A stretch of DNA of 64,000 nt, taken from Mycobacterium parmense. GTDB lineage: Bacteria; Actinomycetota; Actinomycetes; Mycobacteriales; Mycobacteriaceae. Within the stretch, counting starts at the first letter, position 1; each line of letters opens with the position of its first letter. A program made the translations under genes and the position numbers. Shown piece after piece: positions 60,124 through 64,000 of this stretch. Under the pieces are notes generated by a model that worked only from the letters and a program-made list of their open reading frames with translations, ran no database searches and was not told the DNA's origin. The stretch covers positions 5,332,001 to 5,396,000 of the forward strand of contig NZ_AP022614.1 of the NCBI RefSeq assembly GCF_010730575.1, read 5' to 3'.

Positions 60124-61282
60124 TCCGGACGTCGAGTCGTTCCGCGCGGAGTTCTCCGCGTTCCTCGACGAAAACCTGCCCCCCGCAAGCGAAACGCGCG
60201 AGCGTCCCCGGTCGGTGTCACACATGCCGACGTGGGCACGCCGTTGGCAGCGGCTGCTCTTCGACAACGGCTGGCTGCTGCCCAGCCAGCCCCCGGAGTT
60301 CGGCGGACGCAACGCGACCGTGATCCAGCAGTTCGTCTACCTGGAGGAGCTCAGTCGCCGCCGGATCTACCACAGCTTCAACCCGCAAGGCGTGAATATT
60401 GTTGCGGCTTCGCTGTTGTCGTTCGGCAGCGACGAACAGAAGCGGCGCTGGGCGGTGCCGGTCCTGCGGGCCGAGATCACCGCGTCGCTGGGTATGAGCG
60501 AGCCGAGCGCGGGCTCCGACCTCGCGTCGCTGCGCACGCGCGCGGTGCGCGACGGCGATCACTTCGTGGTCAATGGGCAGAAGGTCTGGACCTCGGGGGC
60601 GCACGACGCCGACATCTTGCTGACCTTCGTGCGCACCAATCCAGACGCACCGAAGCACAAGGGCATCAGCGCGCTGATCATCCCGACCGACACCCCGGGC
60701 GTCGTGCGCCGGCCGTTTCCGTCGATCTGCGGGGCCGACGATCTCGATTTCAACGAGGTGTTCTTCACCGACGTCCGGGTGCCGGCGGAAAATCTGGTCG
60801 GTGAGCTCGACCAGGGGTGGCGAGTGGCCAATGGATCCCTGGGACACGAGCGCACGATGATGTGGCTCGGGTTCGCCGATCGACTGGAAAACATGATCGC
60901 CGACTTCCGGCCGCGCACCGAGGTCGAACGCGATCAGTACGCCAGCACGATCATGGACAAGCAGGCGCTGCGCCTGCTGGGCTCGGCGGCGCTGGCCCGC
61001 ACGGCTCGCGGCGAAGACGACGTGGCCGCCATCTCGGTCCTGAAGCTGCTCGGCTCCGAGGCCGAGTTGCGTGGGATGGACCTTGCGTTCACGTCGGCGG
61101 GAGCAGACGGCCTCGTCCACCCTGGGCTGACCGGACCGTATGCGCACATGAACCTCGACCACTATTTCGCCAGCTGGTTCGAGCGCTATGCGCGTAGCTT
61201 CTCCGGCACCATCGCCGGCGGCACCTCGGAGATCCAGCGCAACATCATCGCGCAGCGGGTTCTCGGGCTGCCGCGCGGCTGA
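60107..61282 (+). CDS. Acyl-CoA dehydrogenase (partner chain)
   Basis: Acyl-CoA dehydrogenase of 391 aa, GTG 60107. Close paralogue of the protein at 30695 (identical length; shared VQLTFD start, SLGMSEP and GTSEIQRNI segments and VLGLPR end). FAD/substrate loop SLGMSEPSAGSDLASLRT, WTSGAHDADI. Here it has a short partner chain, whereas the 30695 copy stands alone, so that copy may swap into the same complex. Under the 59080 palindrome. Confidence 0.92.
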   Translation: MQLTFDPDVESFRAEFSAFLDENLPPASETRERPRSVSHMPTWARRWQRLLFDNGWLLPSQPPEFGGRNATVIQQFVYLEELSRRRIYHSFNPQGVNIVAASLLSFGSDEQKRRWAVPVLRAEITASLGMSEPSAGSDLASLRTRAVRDGDHFVVNGQKVWTSGAHDADILLTFVRTNPDAPKHKGISALIIPTDTPGVVRRPFPSICGADDLDFNEVFFTDVRVPAENLVGELDQGWRVANGSLGHERTMMWLGFADRLENMIADFRPRTEVERDQYASTIMDKQALRLLGSAALARTARGEDDVAAISVLKLLGSEAELRGMDLAFTSAGADGLVHPGLTGPYAHMNLDHYFASWFERYARSFSGTIAGGTSEIQRNIIAQRVLGLPRG

Positions 61283-61298
61283 ATTCGCGTGGCCGAGA

Positions 61299-61323
61299 GC
61301 GGCGTTGATTCCGCACTCGCCGC
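61299..61323. terminator. Possible bidirectional hairpin
   Basis: GCGGCG (61299-61304) pairs with CGCCGC (61318-61323) between convergent stops at 61282 and 61333. Short stem, no T-tract; weak. Confidence 0.25.
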
Positions 61324-61332
61324 AGGTACCTT

Positions 61333-61896
61333 CTAGACGGGGTCGAACTTGCTGATCAGCCAGTTGTTGTTGACCCGGGCCAAGCTCACCAGCACGCTGC
61401 TGGCAGTCATCGCGGGGTCGGGGTTGTCTTTGCTCGTGGTGCTCTGGTCGACCAGCACCAGGACCACGGCCGAGTTCGGATGCAATTCCTGAACGGCCGC
61501 CCCGAGCACCCGGGCGGTGGTCTTCAGTGACTTCTGTTTTGCCGCCGGAGCCACGATCTGCTCGGTGAACTGGTTGTAGTAGGACAGGAAGTCACCGGAG
61601 AGGTGCGACTTGGCGGCGGCGAAGTCTTTGTCGAGCGAGTCGGGCGAGTAGGACAGCAGGGCGATCGTGCCGTCGGACGCCGCATTGACGACGGTAGCCG
61701 CGACCTCGGCGTCGGTCTGCTGGACGGGCCGAAACCGCTCCAGATACATCCAGATCGCCGTCCCGCCGGAAATCGCCAGCAGCAGGAGCAGGATCACAGG
61801 ATAGAGCTTCACCCTCCCCCACTTACCGCGACGACGGTCCCGCGTTTTCTCGGAAGCGCCGTCGGCGGCCGCGGTGTCGCGGGTGTCTTCGCTCAT
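61333..61896 (-). CDS. Mce-associated membrane protein (Mas/Omam-like), downstream gene
   Basis: Membrane-anchored protein of 187 aa from ATG 61896. Basic cytoplasmic N-terminus ([13 protein letters not shown]), one helix at about 32-52 ([20 protein letters not shown]) and an extracytoplasmic VirB8/NTF2-like domain typical of Mce-associated proteins, which stabilise Mce lipid importers. No yrbE or mce gene adjoins, so it is an orphan Mas protein. The start overlaps the stop of the upstream partner by 4 nt. Confidence 0.88.
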   Translation of the reverse strand: MSEDTRDTAAADGASEKTRDRRRGKWGRVKLYPVILLLLLAISGGTAIWMYLERFRPVQQTDAEVAATVVNAASDGTIALLSYSPDSLDKDFAAAKSHLSGDFLSYYNQFTEQIVAPAAKQKSLKTTARVLGAAVQELHPNSAVVLVLVDQSTTSKDNPDPAMTASSVLVSLARVNNNWLISKFDPV

Positions 61897-62744
61897 GGGA
61901 TGAACTCCAGTTTGGACATCTTGTACTGACCGCCCTCGTCGGTCACCGTCACCCGGAGCCGCCAATTGCGCGGTTCGTCCTTGGCCCCGGCGGCATTGGT
62001 GATCTTCGATGTCGCCGCGACGAGGACCACGGCGGAATTGGCGTCCATGGATTGGACCGCCGCCGCGTTCACCGTTCCCTGGGTGACCACCTTGGACTGC
62101 TCGACGACTGTCGTGAAATCCTTTGCGCGCTGCTGGAAGTCGTCCCTGAACTGGCCGGTGGAACTGTCGATCACTCGCTGGACGTCCGCCTTGGCGTTCT
62201 TGAAGTCCAGGGAGGTCATGTTGACGACACCTTGTCTGGCCCCCGCGACGAAGTTCGCGGCGCGTCGTTCGCGCTCGGTGGCTTCGTGGGTCTGCCACAC
62301 CATGTATCCGATAGCCCCGACGAAGGCGCAGATGAGGAGGATGACAGCCGCCTTCCACGTCGCAGACCACGGCGGCAACCGCAGGCGACGCCACCGGGAG
62401 CGGGCCGGCTCGGATTCCGGTTCGCCGTCCGCGTGGGTTTCGTCGCAGACCTCCGCCCGGGCCGGCGCTTCGTCGGTGACGGGCTCGTCTTCGCCGGCCT
62501 CGGGGGCTCCCTCGGCGATCTGGACTTCGGCGGCCTTGGCCTCGGCGGCCTCGGCGGCCTTCGCGTCGGCGGCCTTGGCCTCGAGAGCCTTCGCTTCTCG
62601 GCGGAGCCGGGCGGCGCGAGCGCGGGCGCGCGCCGCCGCCGCCAGCGCCTCGGCTTCGGCGGCTTCCGCCTCGGCTTCCGCGATCAAACTGGGGTCGGAT
62701 TCCGACGCGGCCGATTCCTGCGGCGGTTCGTTCGCCTGACTCAC
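61893..62744 (-). CDS. Mce-associated membrane protein with Ala/Glu-rich N-terminal region
   Basis: Protein of 283 aa from GTG 62744 (TTG 62768 possible). The first roughly 115 residues are low-complexity Ala/Glu/Arg, probably coiled coil ([20 protein letters not shown]), then an acidic stretch, one membrane helix ([19 protein letters not shown]) and a Mas-type extracytoplasmic domain ending [10 protein letters not shown]. The long cytoplasmic coiled coil is unusual for the family and could contact a partner inside the cell. Forms a two-gene unit with the next Mas gene. Confidence 0.87.
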   Translation of the reverse strand: MSQANEPPQESAASESDPSLIAEAEAEAAEAEALAAAARARARAARLRREAKALEAKAADAKAAEAAEAKAAEVQIAEGAPEAGEDEPVTDEAPARAEVCDETHADGEPESEPARSRWRRLRLPPWSATWKAAVILLICAFVGAIGYMVWQTHEATERERRAANFVAGARQGVVNMTSLDFKNAKADVQRVIDSSTGQFRDDFQQRAKDFTTVVEQSKVVTQGTVNAAAVQSMDANSAVVLVAATSKITNAAGAKDEPRNWRLRVTVTDEGGQYKMSKLEFIP

Positions 62745-62798
62745 CGTGCTTACTGCCCGTCGCCCCAAGACCGGCTGACCCCCGAACGTGTCACGCGG

Positions 62799-63230
62799 CT
62801 ACCATCGGACGAGCGAGAACGGGTAGCTGGCGGTGCCTCCCGGCCCGCCACCGCAGCCCGTGTCGAACGTCGAATCCACCTGACCCGCCATCGCCGCCGC
62901 ATCCCACGAGTACACGTCGTGCGACGGAAAGAACTGGACGACGCAGCGTACTCCGTCGGGAACGTCGACGGCCATGGTGTAGCGCCCGTTGGAAAGGTGT
63001 GCGTCTGACTTCCAGGGCGCCGCTTGCCCGTTGGGTTGCGGAATCGCTTGGATGGTGAGGCATTCCGGTCCCTGATTGTAATTGCACGGTCGAATCGCCC
63101 AGATCCAGCTGTGGCCGGGGTCCCGGTTGGTGTCCAGTCGGTAGTTGCCAACCTGGACGTCCGCATGAGCGGTCGGCGCAACGGTCAGCGCGGCGGTGGC
63201 AAGCGCAAGGCTCACTGCGAGAGTCTTCAC
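62799..63230 (-). CDS. Small secreted protein of unknown function
   Basis: Protein of 143 aa starting at GTG 63230, chosen because GGGAG lies 8 nt before it; ATG 63245 is possible. Sec signal peptide (VKTLAVSLALATAALTVAPT) cleaved after AHA. The mature part begins DVQVGNYRLDTNRDPGHSW and has four Cys, likely two disulfides, plus many Trp/Tyr. No enzyme motif. The type is common in mycobacteria as an exported hypothetical. Between the Mas pair and a P450, probably independent of both. Confidence 0.82.
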   Translation of the reverse strand: MKTLAVSLALATAALTVAPTAHADVQVGNYRLDTNRDPGHSWIWAIRPCNYNQGPECLTIQAIPQPNGQAAPWKSDAHLSNGRYTMAVDVPDGVRCVVQFFPSHDVYSWDAAAMAGQVDSTFDTGCGGGPGGTASYPFSLVRW

Positions 63231-63363
63231 CGTTGCGTCTCCCATCTGTGCGCACGCGCTGGCCCCAATATAGGGGGCGGTCACGCTGAACAGGCCTAGT
63301 CGGAAAAATTGCGGCTGTCAACGGTCGGCTCCGGCGATGTGGGTGAGACGACCCAGGGCCCAC

Positions 63364-64000
63364 CTAATCGATGACCGCGGCTTCCTTGCGTTCGGTGATC
63401 GGCCTGGCGAGTTCCTGCTCGTCGCAGATGCGTTGCAGCTTTTCCAGCGTCTCGTCCAGTCCGGCGCCGATCTTGCGGCCGGGCGTGAAGGTGGCCGGCA
63501 GTTTTCGCATGCCCTGGATGACGCCGATGGTCTCGTAATGCACGGTGCCTTCGGGGTCGCAGCGGTAGTCGGGCATCCGGTCGAGGACGGCGGTGAGCAT
63601 GGACTTGAACACGGTGCGCGCCACGTTGGATCCGGCGCACCGGTGGACGCCCAGTCCGAAGCTGAAGTGCCGATTGCCTTTACGGTCGAGCACGATCTCA
63701 TCCGGATCGCGGAACACCGACGGGTCGCGGTTGGCCATGGCCCACGAAATCCAGAGCCGCTCACCCTCTTTGAACTGCGTGCCGTCGAGTTCGACGTCGT
63801 CGGAGAACGTCCTGCCGTCGCCCGGGGCGGGGGTGAAGTAGCGCAGGAACTCTTCGGTCGCGGGGTCGAGCAGCGTCTTGCGTTGGTCGCTGAGCTGCCG
63901 CCGTTGCTCGGGGTGCTCCGAAAGCCATTCCAGCGAGTGGGCGGTCAGGGCGGTCGTGGTGTCGAAACCGCCGCCGATGACCAGCCCGAGGTTGCCCAGG
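63364..64000 (-). CDS. Cytochrome P450 (5' part outside window)
   Basis: C-terminal 211 residues of a P450; the frame is open to the last base, so the N-terminus lies beyond the window. I-helix GGGFDTTTALTAHS, ExxR in EEFLRYFT, haem-binding FGLGVHRCAGSNVA. The gene ends with an extended ERKEAAVID tail. No ferredoxin gene follows it in the window, unlike the other P450s here. The next gene downstream is the secreted protein at 62799-63230. Confidence 0.92.
   Translation of the reverse strand, partial: LGNLGLVIGGGFDTTTALTAHSLEWLSEHPEQRRQLSDQRKTLLDPATEEFLRYFTPAPGDGRTFSDDVELDGTQFKEGERLWISWAMANRDPSVFRDPDEIVLDRKGNRHFSFGLGVHRCAGSNVARTVFKSMLTAVLDRMPDYRCDPEGTVHYETIGVIQGMRKLPATFTPGRKIGAGLDETLEKLQRICDEQELARPITERKEAAVID

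Noticed and set aside
62510..62660. Tandem repeat or non-coding repeat block
   Set aside because: The repetition comes from Ala/Glu/Lys codons of the Mas protein's coiled-coil region; the frame stays open.
1..64000. CRISPR arrays, insertion sequences, prophage genes, tRNA or rRNA
   Set aside because: No spaced direct repeats, transposase or integrase frames, or tRNA-like cloverleaf ends were seen on reading both strands.

Overview
The window is high-GC, densely packed actinobacterial DNA, very probably from a Mycobacterium. Pointers are the two Mce-associated membrane proteins near the right end, a mycofactocin-type short-chain dehydrogenase, four P450 genes and four small 3Fe-4S ferredoxin genes, many acyl-CoA dehydrogenases, and frequent GTG/TTG starts with 1-20 nt gene overlaps. 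I saw no rRNA, tRNA, CRISPR array, insertion sequence or phage gene. Almost the whole window is catabolic and looks like a chromosomal island for degrading a hydrophobic, probably cyclic (steroid-, terpenoid- or aromatic-like) carbon source through CoA thioesters. The substrate cannot be read from the sequence.

Left part (1-16.9 kb). A partial crotonase, a prolyl-aminopeptidase-like hydrolase, an internally deleted thiolase remnant and a MeaB-like GTPase come first. Next is a meta-cleavage block around an IclR regulator (4470-5147). Reading right from 5276 it holds a C-C hydrolase, an MhpA-like flavin hydroxylase, an MhpB-like extradiol dioxygenase, a KstD-like flavoprotein, a luciferase-like flavin enzyme, an SDR, a cyclase-family hydrolase and a second alpha/beta hydrolase. 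A second KstD-like flavoprotein lies on the other side of the regulator. A Tat-exported multicopper oxidase and an NmrA-like protein close this part.

Middle part (17-30.5 kb). An SDR and a TetR regulator have near-identical operator/promoter units, followed by a ferredoxin-P450 pair. Then comes a run of amidohydrolase, two M24 peptidase-like proteins (one apparently without metal ligands), a crotonase, a double-domain CoA-transferase and an SDR. Two SDRs and a second TetR regulator follow on the minus strand.

Right part (30.5-61.3 kb). Several divergent operons encode paired acyl-CoA dehydrogenases, a Rieske oxygenase, a stand-alone Rieske protein, amidohydrolases, a hydratase and a thiolase. 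They also encode two P450-ferredoxin pairs, a DUF35-thiolase fusion resembling the steroid side-chain retro-aldolase, and a ferredoxin next to an orphan NuoF-like reductase. Many of these operons carry a palindrome of the form GAGAAT-N3-ATTCTC in the promoter region. The best copies flank the TetR gene at 29785-30501, which suggests one regulon controlled by that repressor.

Right end (61.3-64 kb). Two Mce-associated membrane proteins, a small secreted protein and a P450 truncated by the window edge. No complete transporter is encoded here, so uptake must come from elsewhere.
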